64,000 nucleotides of DNA. Origin: UBA7430 sp002478765. GTDB lineage: Bacteria; Bacteroidota; Bacteroidia; Flavobacteriales; UBA7430. The stretch spans positions 372,001 to 436,000 of the forward strand of contig CALSTU010000002.1 in the NCBI GenBank assembly GCA_943789355.1, written 5' to 3'. Made by a program: the position numbers and the translations under genes. This document shows, in pieces, positions 1-9,900 of the stretch (the first letter of the stretch is position 1; every line of letters begins with the position of its first letter). The notes under the pieces are model-generated. The model did no database searches. It saw only the letters and a program-made list of their open reading frames with translations, and was not told where the DNA came from.

Positions 1-206
1 CTCAGAGTAAATCCGGCCTCTACCAATATGTGTTCAATTTTTTTGATTGAATACTCCGTCTGTAAGGTTACATCTCCAACACCAACAACGCGACTATCTT
101 CATAAGCCGAAGTTCCCGACACCTCAACGGCATTGCCTATTTGCACGGCTCTAGAAGAATCAAAAACTTCTTCGATTTCACTATTTGAGCTCCAATTGAT
201 TCGCAT
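1..206 (-). CDS. RidA/YjgF family protein, 3' part outside window
   Basis: The reading frame starts with ATG at 206 and runs off the left edge, so only about 68 N-terminal residues are visible. They contain RAVQIGNAVEVSGTSA followed by VVGVGDVTLQT, the usual N-terminal pattern of RidA/YjgF trimers (conserved VSGT and a Gln-Thr pair before the first long helix). Family members deaminate reactive enamines or imines. The active-site Arg and Glu that mark true deaminases lie beyond the edge, so the biochemical subclass cannot be judged. Its ATG overlaps the stop of the upstream membrane gene by one base, so it is probably the distal gene of a surE operon. Family assignment is by motif reading. 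Confidence 0.72.
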   Translation of the reverse strand, partial: MRINWSSNSEIEEVFDSSRAVQIGNAVEVSGTSAYEDSRVVGVGDVTLQTEYSIKKIEHILVEAGFTL

Positions 207-484
207 TAAAAAATGAGCATTTCATGAGAAATTATATACCATAATGCAAGTGAAAAAGTACTCAACAACATGCCTCTACCCAAACGATCTTTTTTATGTT
301 TTGTTAAAATTGATCTAAATAATGGGAAATTAACAAAAAGTGCAATCACCTGCATGGTTGACTCTCTCAATAGATTTTCACTCGAAACCAAATCTAAAGT
401 GGCAGCCAAAGTGACATAAACCAATACGGGTACTAAAACTCCAATTATAACACCCAAGAGCATGTGATCTTTTAGCTTATCCAT
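206..484 (-). CDS. Small three-helix membrane protein of unknown function
   Basis: This 92-residue product is mostly hydrophobic. Candidate membrane segments are residues 9-30 (LLGVIIGVLVPVLVYVTLAA), about 42-58, and 72-90. A basic loop, KHKKDRLGR, sits between the second and third. I recognise no catalytic motif. The gene overlaps the 3' end of the surE start region by eight bases and its own stop overlaps the ATG of the RidA-like gene by one base, so the three are very likely co-transcribed and translationally coupled. No function can be given beyond integral membrane protein. Confidence 0.7.
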   Translation of the reverse strand: MDKLKDHMLLGVIIGVLVPVLVYVTLAATLDLVSSENLLRESTMQVIALFVNFPLFRSILTKHKKDRLGRGMLLSTFSLALWYIISHEMLIF

Positions 485-1253
485 GATTCATTGCTTTTAA
501 GTTTTGAACAAGCTGATGCGCAGTCAGATCAAACATAACGGGAACAACCGATATGTAGTTGTTATTCAAGGCCCATATATCTGTATCGGTACCTTCATCG
601 GCATTCTCAAACTTACCCGTTAACCAATAATAGGTTTTCCCCATAGGGTTTACTCGTTCGTCAAATTCCTCATCCCAATTTCCATTGGCCTGACGACAAA
701 CGCGCACCCCTTTTAATGCATCTTTCTTGACGTTAGGTATGTTTACGTTTAAGCAAGTTCCCTTTGGAATTGGATTTTCTAAAACTTGCTCAGCAATTTT
801 AAGAACATAATCTTCACACTGAGAAAAATCGGCATCATGAGAGTAATCAAGTAATGAAAAACCAATGGAAGGAATCCCTTCTATAGCACCTTCAATAGCC
901 GCTGCCATCGTCCCTGAATACAATACATTGATGGATGCATTGGACCCATGATTGATTCCAGAAACGCACAAATCAGGCTTTCGTGGCACTAATTTATTCA
1001 TGGCAAGTTTAACGCAATCTACAGGAGTTCCCGAACAAGCGTATTCGACTTGATTCCCTTCATCCACCTGAACTCGATTCGCATGAAGCATGGAGTTTAA
1101 AGTTATGGCATGTCCCATTCCCGATTGCGGACTGTCTGGCGCAACGACCATAACCTCCCCCAAGGTTTTCATAAGGCGAATCAATGTTCGTATGCCTGGC
1201 GCAGTAACGCCATCATCATTTACCACAAGTATCAGAGGTCTTTCTTTATCCAT
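477..1253 (-). CDS. surE: 5'/3'-nucleotidase SurE
   Basis: The 258-residue product is full length for SurE. The N-terminus carries the metal-binding signature VNDDGVTAPGI (residues 11-21, paired Asp). It is followed by APDSPQSGMGHAIT, which holds the conserved phosphate-binding Ser, and by CVSGINHGSNAS with the conserved Asn ligand. SurE enzymes are cytosolic, metal-dependent phosphatases that dephosphorylate nucleoside 5'- and 3'-monophosphates and short polyphosphate. It is first in a minus-strand operon with a membrane protein and a RidA-like protein, with overlapping junctions. A minus-strand promoter TTG-N18-TAGTTTTG (1343-1371) lies about 90 bases upstream, inside a perfect palindrome. 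Confidence 0.95.
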   Translation of the reverse strand: MDKERPLILVVNDDGVTAPGIRTLIRLMKTLGEVMVVAPDSPQSGMGHAITLNSMLHANRVQVDEGNQVEYACSGTPVDCVKLAMNKLVPRKPDLCVSGINHGSNASINVLYSGTMAAAIEGAIEGIPSIGFSLLDYSHDADFSQCEDYVLKIAEQVLENPIPKGTCLNVNIPNVKKDALKGVRVCRQANGNWDEEFDERVNPMGKTYYWLTGKFENADEGTDTDIWALNNNYISVVPVMFDLTAHQLVQNLKAMNHG

Positions 1254-1333
1254 AATTGGTTGAAACTTAATCGATAAAAATTAATGATTGTCAAAACAAA
1301 AAATAATGAGCTTGAAAATCAACTATACAAATA

Positions 1334-1371
1334 ATAGTTTTACAAAACTATCGTTTTCATTTTAATCGCAA
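1334..1371 (-). promoter_or_regulatory. surE-side promoter overlapping an 18-bp palindrome
   Basis: On the minus strand, TTG (1371-1369), 18 bases and TAGTTTTG (1350-1343) fit the Bacteroidota housekeeping promoter. The -7 box lies inside the perfect 8-2-8 palindrome ATAGTTTTACAAAACTAT at 1334-1351. On the plus strand a further TAnnTTTG box, TACATTTG, lies at 1376-1383 and could serve the downstream metallopeptidase, but no good -33 box precedes it. A repressor bound to the palindrome would cover the surE promoter; that role is inferred. Confidence 0.55.
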
Positions 1372-1401
1372 TCCTTACATTTGTAAAAACTAACATCGAT
1401 T

Positions 1402-2088
1402 ATGATTATTCTATTCATTGCCTTTATGATTCTTGGCTGGGCTGTTCAGTCTAAACTCAAATCAAAATTTAAAAAATACAGTGCAACGCCCCTTTCATCA
1501 GGTCTATCTGGAAAAGAGGTGGCCGAAAAAATGTTAGCGGACCATGGCATTACGAAAGTACGCGTCATCAATACGCCTGGCAAATTAACAGACCACTACA
1601 ACCCGAAAGACCTTACCATAAACTTAAGTCCCGAGGTTTACTCAGGAAGAAACATTTCTGCTGCTGCTGTTGCTGCGCACGAGTGTGGGCATGCCGTTCA
1701 GCATGCTACGGCATACAAATGGCTGGAAATGCGTTCTCAGATGGTGCCTATGGTGTCTATCAGTTCTAAAATGCTAAACTTCATTTTCTTGGCAGGTTTA
1801 TTTGGCATGGGGGTCTTACACCTTTTCTCAATGGAAATGGTAATCGTTGCCGTCATTTTCTTCCAAACCATGATAACTATTTTTAGTGTCATCACATTAC
1901 CCGTTGAATATGATGCCTCATACAGAGCTGTGGTTTGGCTAGAGCATGCAGGAATAACTCAACCTCATGAACTCGAAGGCGCGAATGATGCCTTGAAATG
2001 GGCTGCTAGGACCTATTTAGTATCTGCCATCGCTGCAATTACCTATTTGGCATACTATGTGATGATGTTCTTAGGTAACCGGGATTGA
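1402..2088 (+). CDS. Membrane zinc metallopeptidase, YugP type (Zn_peptidase_2)
   Basis: The 228-residue product has an N-terminal membrane segment (residues 1-16) and a conserved YugP-like core. The zinc signature is AAAVAAHECGHAVQHA (about residues 89-104, HExxH written as HECGH), followed by two or three hydrophobic helices (about 120-170 and 205-223) with LPVEYDAS between them. Length and order match the DUF2227/Zn_peptidase_2 membrane proteases widespread in Firmicutes and Bacteroidota. Substrates in this phylum are not known to me. The gene is divergent from surE and is followed after 73 bases by the DPP IV gene. Assignment to the family is firm; the biological role is not. Confidence 0.88.
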   Translation: MIILFIAFMILGWAVQSKLKSKFKKYSATPLSSGLSGKEVAEKMLADHGITKVRVINTPGKLTDHYNPKDLTINLSPEVYSGRNISAAAVAAHECGHAVQHATAYKWLEMRSQMVPMVSISSKMLNFIFLAGLFGMGVLHLFSMEMVIVAVIFFQTMITIFSVITLPVEYDASYRAVVWLEHAGITQPHELEGANDALKWAARTYLVSAIAAITYLAYYVMMFLGNRD

Positions 2089-2161
2089 TATCCCATTAAA
2101 ACAAACATAAAAAATAAAGGATGCAGTGTTCAAGCAAAAAAACGTTTAGATCAGATTTTAA

Positions 2162-4330
2162 ATGAAGATTAAATCTATTCTTAGCGTAATTTTAGCCCTT
2201 CACGTATCTGCCGTGCTTCTGGCTCAAAACAAGAAGATTCAACTTGAAGACATCTGGTCCAGCAACACCTTTACTCCAGAGTGGGTCCGGGGGATTAATT
2301 CTATGAATGATGGGCTACATTACTCATCTTTAAATTATGGCAACCACCACGTATACATTACCAAACACACCTACGAATCTGGAGACTCGGTCTCTACAAT
2401 ACTAAGCTCTGAGGATACAGGGGACTTATTATTCCATTCATACAGCTTTAGTTCCGATGAGCAAAAACTTTTGCTGCCCACAGAAACTGAATCTATTTAC
2501 CGGCATTCGTCACAGTCTAAATACTATATTTTTGATAGGGCATCAAAGACTATTCAAAAGTTATCTGAAGGCAAACAACGTTTGGCTCAATTTTCTCCAA
2601 ATGGTTCCCAAGTTGCCTTTGTTCGCCAAAACAATCTATTCATCAAAGACTTAAACACCCAATCTGAAGTGCAAATCACTCAGGACGGCGAACTAAACAA
2701 AATCATCAATGGTGCCACTGATTGGGTTTACGAGGAAGAGTTTGGATTTGATCAGGCTTATCAATGGAATCCCGCTGGGACTAAAATTGCCTACTACAAA
2801 TTTAATGAGGAAATGGTAGCCGAATTTAGCATGGACGTATTCCAAGATCTCTACCCAAGTCAAAGTCGTTTCAAATACCCCAAAGCAGGTGAAAAAAATG
2901 CGACGGTAGAAATCTTAATTTATGACCTAGATTCAAGAACGACTCAAGCGGCCCAAATTGAAACAGAAGACGAATTTTACATCCCAAGGATCAAATGGAC
3001 TCAAAATGAAAATATACTTTCTGTTCAGAGAATGAACCGCCACCAAAATAACTTAGACCTCATCCTTGTGGATGCAAATAACGGTTCTGCAAAAACCATT
3101 CATAGAGAAACCGATGCTGCCTACATCGATATAAATGACAATCTTACATTTTTAAAAGATGGAAAGCACTTCATTTGGACGAGTGAAAAGTCAGGGTACA
3201 ATCAAATATACTTGCACAATTTAAAAGGCAGACAACTGCGTAAAATTAGTAAAGGTTCATATGATGTAACTGACTTCTATGGAATTAATGAGCATATAAA
3301 CGTACTTTACTATGCTTCATCAGAGCGGAGTCCAATGCATAGAGATGTCTACTCAATCCAATTAAATGGCAAAAACAAAACAATCTTAACTACTAAAGAA
3401 GGGACTAATTCAGCCACTTTCAGTACCAACTTTGATTATTTCATCAATCAACACTCCAGTGCAAACACCCCCTATTACTTCAGCTTGTTTAATTCAAAAG
3501 GTAATGAAATTCGAAAGCTCAAAGGCAATACTCAATTAAACAAGACCCTTTTAGAGTATGATTTGAGCAAAAAAGAATTTTTCAACTTCAAAACAACGGA
3601 TGGAGTTGATCTTAATGGCTGGCTGATGAAACCAAACAATTTCGACCCCAATACAGAGCACCCCTTATTTATGTATGTGTATGGTGGACCCGGATCACAA
3701 CAAGTTTCTGATGCATGGGGTGGGTCTAACTACATGTGGTTTCAGATGCTAACCCAACTTGGGTATGTGGTTGCCTGCATAGACAACCGAGGTACAGGTG
3801 CGCAGGGTTCAAAATTCAAAAAATCAACCTACAAGCAACTCGGTAATCTAGAAACAAAAGATCAAATTGAAGCTAACAAATACCTCGGCAATCTCCCTTT
3901 CATAAATAAAGATAGAATCGGAATATTTGGTTGGAGCTATGGTGGATACATTTCATCATTATGTCTTTTAAAAGGAGCTGAAAACTTCAAAATGGCCATA
4001 GCAGTTGCTCCAGTAACCAATTGGCGCTATTACGACTCCATCTACACCGAACGCTACATGAGAACTCCTCAAGAGAATGCATCAGGATACGATGAGAACT
4101 CCCCAATAAATCATGTTGAGAAACTTAAAGGTGACTATTTATTAATACACGGTTCGGCAGACGATAATGTACATTACCAGAACACTATGGAGATGACTAA
4201 CGCCTTAATAAAGGCCAATAAGCAATTCGACTTATTCGTTTACCCCAATAGAAATCATGGTATATACGGAGGAAATACACGCCTTCACTTATTTACCAAA
4301 ATGACTCGTTATATTCAAGATAAGCTTTAA
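2162..4330 (+). CDS. Dipeptidyl-peptidase IV, S9 family serine peptidase
   Basis: The product has 722 residues with a signal peptide (about 1-21, ending LLAQ). An N-terminal beta-propeller region (about 30-460) holds the substrate amino-terminus-binding glutamates in WVYEEEF, and an alpha/beta hydrolase catalytic domain follows. The catalytic serine is Ser592 in GWSYGGY, the Asp lies in ADDNV (667-668) and the His is His699 in NRNHG. These are the S9B signatures. Such enzymes sit in the periplasm and release X-Pro or X-Ala dipeptides from the N-terminus of peptides. The next gene encodes a di/tripeptide:proton symporter, only 45 bases away, so the pair plausibly forms a peptide-use unit. Confidence 0.93.
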   Translation: MKIKSILSVILALHVSAVLLAQNKKIQLEDIWSSNTFTPEWVRGINSMNDGLHYSSLNYGNHHVYITKHTYESGDSVSTILSSEDTGDLLFHSYSFSSDEQKLLLPTETESIYRHSSQSKYYIFDRASKTIQKLSEGKQRLAQFSPNGSQVAFVRQNNLFIKDLNTQSEVQITQDGELNKIINGATDWVYEEEFGFDQAYQWNPAGTKIAYYKFNEEMVAEFSMDVFQDLYPSQSRFKYPKAGEKNATVEILIYDLDSRTTQAAQIETEDEFYIPRIKWTQNENILSVQRMNRHQNNLDLILVDANNGSAKTIHRETDAAYIDINDNLTFLKDGKHFIWTSEKSGYNQIYLHNLKGRQLRKISKGSYDVTDFYGINEHINVLYYASSERSPMHRDVYSIQLNGKNKTILTTKEGTNSATFSTNFDYFINQHSSANTPYYFSLFNSKGNEIRKLKGNTQLNKTLLEYDLSKKEFFNFKTTDGVDLNGWLMKPNNFDPNTEHPLFMYVYGGPGSQQVSDAWGGSNYMWFQMLTQLGYVVACIDNRGTGAQGSKFKKSTYKQLGNLETKDQIEANKYLGNLPFINKDRIGIFGWSYGGYISSLCLLKGAENFKMAIAVAPVTNWRYYDSIYTERYMRTPQENASGYDENSPINHVEKLKGDYLLIHGSADDNVHYQNTMEMTNALIKANKQFDLFVYPNRNHGIYGGNTRLHLFTKMTRYIQDKL

Positions 4331-4375
4331 AATATATTTTTCGTTAATTTATTCAATTCTTCTAAAAGAACAATC

Positions 4376-5992
4376 ATGAAACAAGAATCTCAAATGTTAG
4401 GACACCCAAAAGGCCTGTTCTATTTATTTTTTGCGGAATTGTGGGAGCGATTCTCCTATTATGGAATGCGTGCGCTATTGACCTTATACATGGTGAAAGA
4501 GTTTTTCTATTGGATGACCGATGAAGCATACCGTGAAGAGGTTTCCTTTGGGATATTTGCCGCATACGGATCTTTAGTATATGCCACCCCCGTATTGGGA
4601 GGTATGATTGCCGACCGATATATCGGATTTAAAAAATCAATCATGCTCGGTGGGATACTCATGGCTTTAGGTCACTTCTTCATGGCTTTCTACTTCGATA
4701 AGGGTGTTTTAGGTTTTGACACCATCAGTCTCAACAACTTCTTTTTCTATACCGCTTTGGCGCTTCTTATTGTTGGAAACGGATTTTTCAAACCCAACAT
4801 TTCTACGATGGTAGGTCGTTTGTACCCTGAGGGTGACAATCGAAGAGATTCCGGTTTCACCATTTTTTATATGGGAATTAATGCCGGGGCATTTTTAGCG
4901 CCTCTTGTATGCGGATGGTTAGGGTATGCATATGGCTGGCACTACGGATTTGGCGCAGCTGGTGTAGGAATGATTGCTGGTTTAATTGTATTTATGAGAG
5001 GAATGAATAATGGAGCATTCGGTGCGAATGGTGATCAACCAGAGGCATATGTAGAAAAGAAAATGTACGGTATACGGACGGATTATTTTTTCTACATCGT
5101 AGCACTGGCTATGGTGCCTATCTCTGCATTTCTAGTTAAGAACAACGCCATGGAAGTCTTTGATGGTTTGCAATTACACTCCTCAATATTATCTCTTTTA
5201 GGGATTGTCATTCTTGGGGTAATTGTTAAAAAAATGACGATATTATCTAAAGTTGAAATATTTCGCCTGGTAAGCATATTGGTTCTCACACTACTGATTA
5301 CCGTATTTTGGTCTTTCTTTGAACTCGCTGGAACAGCAATCACACTTTTTGCAGAAAGAAATGTCAACCTTTCGCTGATGAATGCTTCTCAAACGAACGC
5401 CATTAACCCGGGATATATCATTTTCTTAGCCATCCCTTTTTCTATGATGTGGGTCTATTTATCCAAGACACAAAGAAATCCGATTACCCCAATTAAATTT
5501 GCTCTAGGGATTCTACAATTGGGCCTTGGATTTATTGTTTTTGCGATGAGCGCCCAATTTATGGATGACGCAGGAAAAACACCCTTCATGTTTCTCATGA
5601 TCGGATACTTATTACTTACGACGGGTGAATTATTTATTTCTCCCATTGGACTTTCCAAAGTCACAGAATTATCTCCAAAAAGTATGACCGCATTTATGAT
5701 GGGTGTATACTTCCTCTCTTCATCATATGCACACTACATTTCAGGTGTAATTGCCAAACTCACGACCACGCCCGAATCAGGAATCACCCCAGAACCCGGT
5801 TTCATGACAACCATGATTGAAACAGTAACTGGATTTGCAGGTGCAGCAACTACGTCCACCTCTGAAAGTGTATTATCCTTGTTGAATTATACCACTATAT
5901 TCACTCAAGTAGGTATAGTCGCGATAGGAATGGCATTTGTTTCATTCATATTGTCTCCAATCCTAAAAAAATGGATGCACGGCGTACATTGA
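4376..5992 (+). CDS. Peptide MFS transporter, POT/PTR family
   Basis: This is a 538-residue inner-membrane protein with about 12-14 hydrophobic helices. Diagnostic POT segments include ELWERFSYYGMRALLTLYMV (residues 20-39, the ExxERFxYYG motif for proton coupling) and GNGFFKPNISTMVG. A further one is FYMGINAGAFLAPLVCG, matching the PTR2 signature. POT proteins import di- and tripeptides with protons. The gene follows the secreted DPP IV on the same strand, which supports uptake of the dipeptides that enzyme makes. The substrate is inferred from family and context. The start ATG is the first in frame and gives the usual short cytosolic N-terminus. Confidence 0.92.
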   Translation: MKQESQMLGHPKGLFYLFFAELWERFSYYGMRALLTLYMVKEFFYWMTDEAYREEVSFGIFAAYGSLVYATPVLGGMIADRYIGFKKSIMLGGILMALGHFFMAFYFDKGVLGFDTISLNNFFFYTALALLIVGNGFFKPNISTMVGRLYPEGDNRRDSGFTIFYMGINAGAFLAPLVCGWLGYAYGWHYGFGAAGVGMIAGLIVFMRGMNNGAFGANGDQPEAYVEKKMYGIRTDYFFYIVALAMVPISAFLVKNNAMEVFDGLQLHSSILSLLGIVILGVIVKKMTILSKVEIFRLVSILVLTLLITVFWSFFELAGTAITLFAERNVNLSLMNASQTNAINPGYIIFLAIPFSMMWVYLSKTQRNPITPIKFALGILQLGLGFIVFAMSAQFMDDAGKTPFMFLMIGYLLLTTGELFISPIGLSKVTELSPKSMTAFMMGVYFLSSSYAHYISGVIAKLTTTPESGITPEPGFMTTMIETVTGFAGAATTSTSESVLSLLNYTTIFTQVGIVAIGMAFVSFILSPILKKWMHGVH

Positions 5993-6069
5993 TGCAATTG
6001 GAATAAAAAGGTAGACTTAAAAATACTTTTTTGTTCCTCAGTCATTCAACAACAATTAAATATTAATTG

Positions 6070-6077
6070 TAATTTTG
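6070..6077 (+). promoter_or_regulatory. Candidate -7 box upstream of the thioredoxin-like gene
   Basis: TAATTTTG fits TAnnTTTG and lies 19 bases before the ATG at 6097. No clear TTG is found at the expected -33 distance, so support is partial. Confidence 0.35.
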
Positions 6078-6096
6078 GGTAGCGAAAACAAACACC

Positions 6097-6651
6097 ATGA
6101 AGAACTTAATATACAGTTTACTGATACTCTCCTACTTTTCTGCAAGCTCATTTGCACAAAGCAATCAGATACAATGGCGTAGCATTGAAGAAGTTGAAGC
6201 CCTTCAAATGAAAGAAGCACGCAAAGTGCTTATGGATGTGTACACCACCTGGTGTGGCCCTTGTAAGCTGATGATGAAAAACACCTTCAGCAACAAAAAT
6301 GTCATCGAATACATCAACAAACATTACTACGCCGTAAAATTTGACGCAGAAAGTGGAAAGGACGTAACCTTTAAAGGTAATGTTTACTCCAACCCAGATT
6401 ACAATCCAAATGCTTATCGAAAAGCATCTCACCAACTTGCTCAGGCCTTCAATGTGAACTCATATCCAACAGTCATTTACATGGATGAAAATATGGAGGT
6501 GATTGCGCCCATAAAAGGTTATTTGAAACCCGACCAAATCGAATTGTATTTGAAATTATTTGCTGAAAACATTTATTTAGAGGTCAAATCAAAAGATGAT
6601 TTTCAAAAATTTCAAGCAAATTTCAAACCTTCATTTCACATAGTGAACTAA
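6097..6651 (+). CDS. Secreted thioredoxin-like protein
   Basis: The 184-residue product has a signal peptide (residues 1-20, ending SSFAQ) and a thioredoxin fold. The redox motif is TWCGPCK (Cys at about residues 52 and 55), followed by the cis-Pro segment VNSYPTVIY. Length and the DUF953/Thioredoxin_7-like start (KVLMDVYTTWCGPCK) match Bacteroidota periplasmic thioredoxin-family proteins. These reduce or form disulfides in exported proteins, and the direction cannot be told from sequence. The central insert rich in Tyr and Asn (SNPDYNPNAYRKASHQ) is typical of this subgroup. It stands alone, 104 bases after the transporter gene. Confidence 0.85.
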   Translation: MKNLIYSLLILSYFSASSFAQSNQIQWRSIEEVEALQMKEARKVLMDVYTTWCGPCKLMMKNTFSNKNVIEYINKHYYAVKFDAESGKDVTFKGNVYSNPDYNPNAYRKASHQLAQAFNVNSYPTVIYMDENMEVIAPIKGYLKPDQIELYLKLFAENIYLEVKSKDDFQKFQANFKPSFHIVN

Positions 6652-6962
6652 TCGTTTAGGTTTTACAAAACCCAGTGAAACACCCGAGCACCAAACTCAT
6701 AAACCCTTCATAAACAATGATTCACGTAACCACATACGTTACTCATCCTATAGATTTTATTTCAAAACATCTATTTCGAATAGAATTATCCGTTCCTTCT
6801 ACCCCATAAATTCAACCTCGATAAAACGAATAATTCTTGTTATTTCCACATGAAAAAAGCTTGTAAACACAAAGGTTAGCCTGATGTATCGCAAATAAGC
6901 GCAAAATTATTAACTTTGCGATTGGTTGAAAAAAATTGATAAAATAAGCCCTTACTAAGACT
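6652..6962. other. Intergenic region before pyruvate carboxylase
   Basis: There is no gene in these 311 bases. They contain the palindrome GGTTTTACAAAACC (6659-6672), whose 12-base core GTTTTACAAAAC also occurs in the surE upstream region. A -7-like box, TAACTTTG, lies at 6911-6918, 44 bases before the pyruvate carboxylase ATG, without a clear TTG at the -33 position. I see no stable terminator with a T-run here. Confidence 0.5.
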
Positions 6963-9900
6963 ATGGAAAAGCAGCTCAAAAACATCAAGAAATTATTGGT
7001 TGCAAACAGAGGTGAGATTGCAATACGGGTCATGCGTGCTGGTACAGAACTGAAAATCAGAACTATTGCCATATTCACCTACGAAGATCGTTACTCATTA
7101 CACCGCTATAAGGCTGATGAAGCCTATCAAATAGGTCCTGATGAAGAACCTCTTAAACCTTATCTTGACATTGAGGAAATCATTAAGCTAGCCAAAAAAG
7201 TGGGGGCTGATGCCATTCATCCCGGATACGGTTTCTTGTCTGAAAATGTAAACTTTGTAAAAAGATGCCAAGAGGAAGGTATCATCTTTGTAGGGCCAGA
7301 GCCTGAGGTCATGGATCGGTTGGGTGATAAAGTGAGTGCGAAAAAAATTGCTCGTGCATGCGAAGTTCCATTGATTGAGGACAATCAAAAGAAATTGACC
7401 GACATAAAAATTGTTAAATCGGAAGCCAAAAACATTGGTTTTCCTATCATGATTAAAGCCGTGGCCGGTGGTGGTGGTCGTGGAATGCGTGTTGTACGTA
7501 GTGAAGACGAATTGGAACTTCTTTTTAACGAGGCTAAAGGAGAAGCTGTTCGTGCTTTTGGAGACGGAACCATGTTTATGGAGAAATTTGTAGACAAACC
7601 GAAACATATCGAAGTACAAATCATGGGGGACAACTACGGCAACCTGGTTCACCTTTTTGAACGAGATTGTTCGGTTCAGAGACGTTTCCAAAAAGTCGTG
7701 GAAGTAGCACCTTGCGTTTCCATCTCCGATACTACAAAGAAGAACCTCTATGACTACGCACTTCGGATCGCCAAATATGTAAACTACAATAATGTTGGTA
7801 CCGTTGAGTTTCTTGTTGATCAAGAAGAAAACATCTATTTTATTGAGGTAAACCCAAGAGTTCAAGTTGAGCATACCATTACGGAAGAAGTTACGGGTGT
7901 GGATATTGTTCGTTCTCAAATCCTTATCGCTAACGGACACCAACTCAGCGACACCTGCATCTTCATAAACGGTCAAGACGATGTGAAATGTTTGGGTTAT
8001 GCGATTCAATGTCGGATCACAACAGAAGATCCAGAAAATAATTTCAGACCTGACTTTGGTAAAATCATCGCCTACAGAAATGCAGGTGGTTTTGGAATAC
8101 GATTGGACGAAGGGAGTTCGTATCCAGGCGTAAAAATATCGCCATTCTTCGACTCCATGCTAGTTAAAGTATCAGCAAAAGGTAGAACGCTTTGGGGAGC
8201 TGCAGATCGCCTTTTCCGGACACTACAAGAATTCAGAATTCGTGGAGTAAAAACCAACATAGCCTTCCTAGAAAATGTCATCTCTCACGACGATTTCATC
8301 AAAGGAAAGTGTACCGTAAACTTCATCCAAGAGCACGACGAACTTTTTGACTTCAAAAAGCGAAAAGACCGCGGAACAAAACTTCTTAGATACCTTTCTG
8401 AAGTTATCGTTAACGGAAATCCTGACGTCAAACAAGTCGATCGAAACAAGAAATTTATACTGCCTGCGGTTCCCGAGTTTGACCAATTCCAAGCCGCTCC
8501 TGCGGGTACAAAACAAATGCTTGACAAACTCGGCCCAGATCAGTTCAGTCAGTGGTTGAAAAACGAAAAGAAAATTCATTACACGGATACTACTTTTCGA
8601 GATGCACACCAATCGCTACTTGCGACTCGAATGCGAACTTTCGACATGCTAAATGTGGCTGAAAGTTTCTCGAAAAATATACCCGAAGTGTTCTCTATGG
8701 AAGTATGGGGTGGCGCAACCTTTGATGTTGCTATGCGCTTCTTAAAAGAATGTCCTTGGAAACGCTTAGAGTATTTAAGAAAATCCATACCAAACGTCTT
8801 GCTGCAAATGTTAATTCGTGGTTCAAACGGTGTGGGATACAAAGCATATCCCGATAATTTGGTTGAACGATTCATTGCTGAAGCAGGATCAAAAGGAATT
8901 GATGTTTTCAGAATCTTTGACTCACTCAACTGGCTTGAGGGAATGAAAGTTAGCATCAAAGCTGTTAAGGAACAAACCAACTCTCTAGCCGAAGTTTGTG
9001 TTTGTTACACAGGAGATATTCATGATCCATCTGAAAAGAAATACACGCTAGATTACTACTCAGATTTAGCACGTCGTATCGAAGATGAAGGAGCTCACAT
9101 ATTAGCCATTAAAGATATGGCCGGTCTTCTAAAACCTTATGCAGCAACCGAATTAATTGGTACACTTAAAGAAAAAGTGAACATTCCAATTCACTTGCAC
9201 ACACACGACACTTCTGGCTTACAACTTGCTACCTACTTAAAATCTGTTGAAGCAGGTGTGGATGTCGTAGATTTAGCTGTTAGTTCCATGTCCGGTCTTA
9301 CATCCCAACCGAGTTTCAACTCTATGTTGGCTATGATGGAAGGTCATGAGAGAGAAAATAAAATAGACCTGAAAAGCTTGAATTCCTACTCCAACTATTG
9401 GGAAGGAGTAAGAGAATATTATTATCCTTTCGAATCTGGTTTAAAAGCAAGTACCGCAGAAGTATTTGATCATGAGATTCCAGGCGGACAATATTCCAAT
9501 TTACGCCCGCAAGCAAGAGCGCTAGGCCTGGAAGAGCAGTTTGAAACCATTAAGGAGAACTATGCGACCGTTAACGAAATGTTCGGTAACATTGTCAAAG
9601 TAACACCTTCCTCAAAGGTCGTTGGAGATATGGCCTTGTTTATGACTTCAAACGGTTTAAGCAAAGAAGACGTTCTAAACAACGGCACAGAGCTCTCTTA
9701 TCCAGACTCTGTAATCAACTTCTTTAAGGGAGACTTAGGTCAGCCTGTGGGCGGTTTCCCTAAAGAATTACAAAAGCAAATTCTCAAAGGTGATACACCA
9801 ATAGAAGGTCGGCCTAACGTTCACTTAGAGCCTGTTGATTTTGAAAAAGGTTTCAAAGACTTTAAACGAAAGTTCGATAAAGACAGTTCATTCACAGACT

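Noticed and set aside
7188..8009. 273-codon minus-strand frame inside pyruvate carboxylase
   Set aside because: It is antisense to the biotin carboxylase domain, which is fully conserved on the plus strand.
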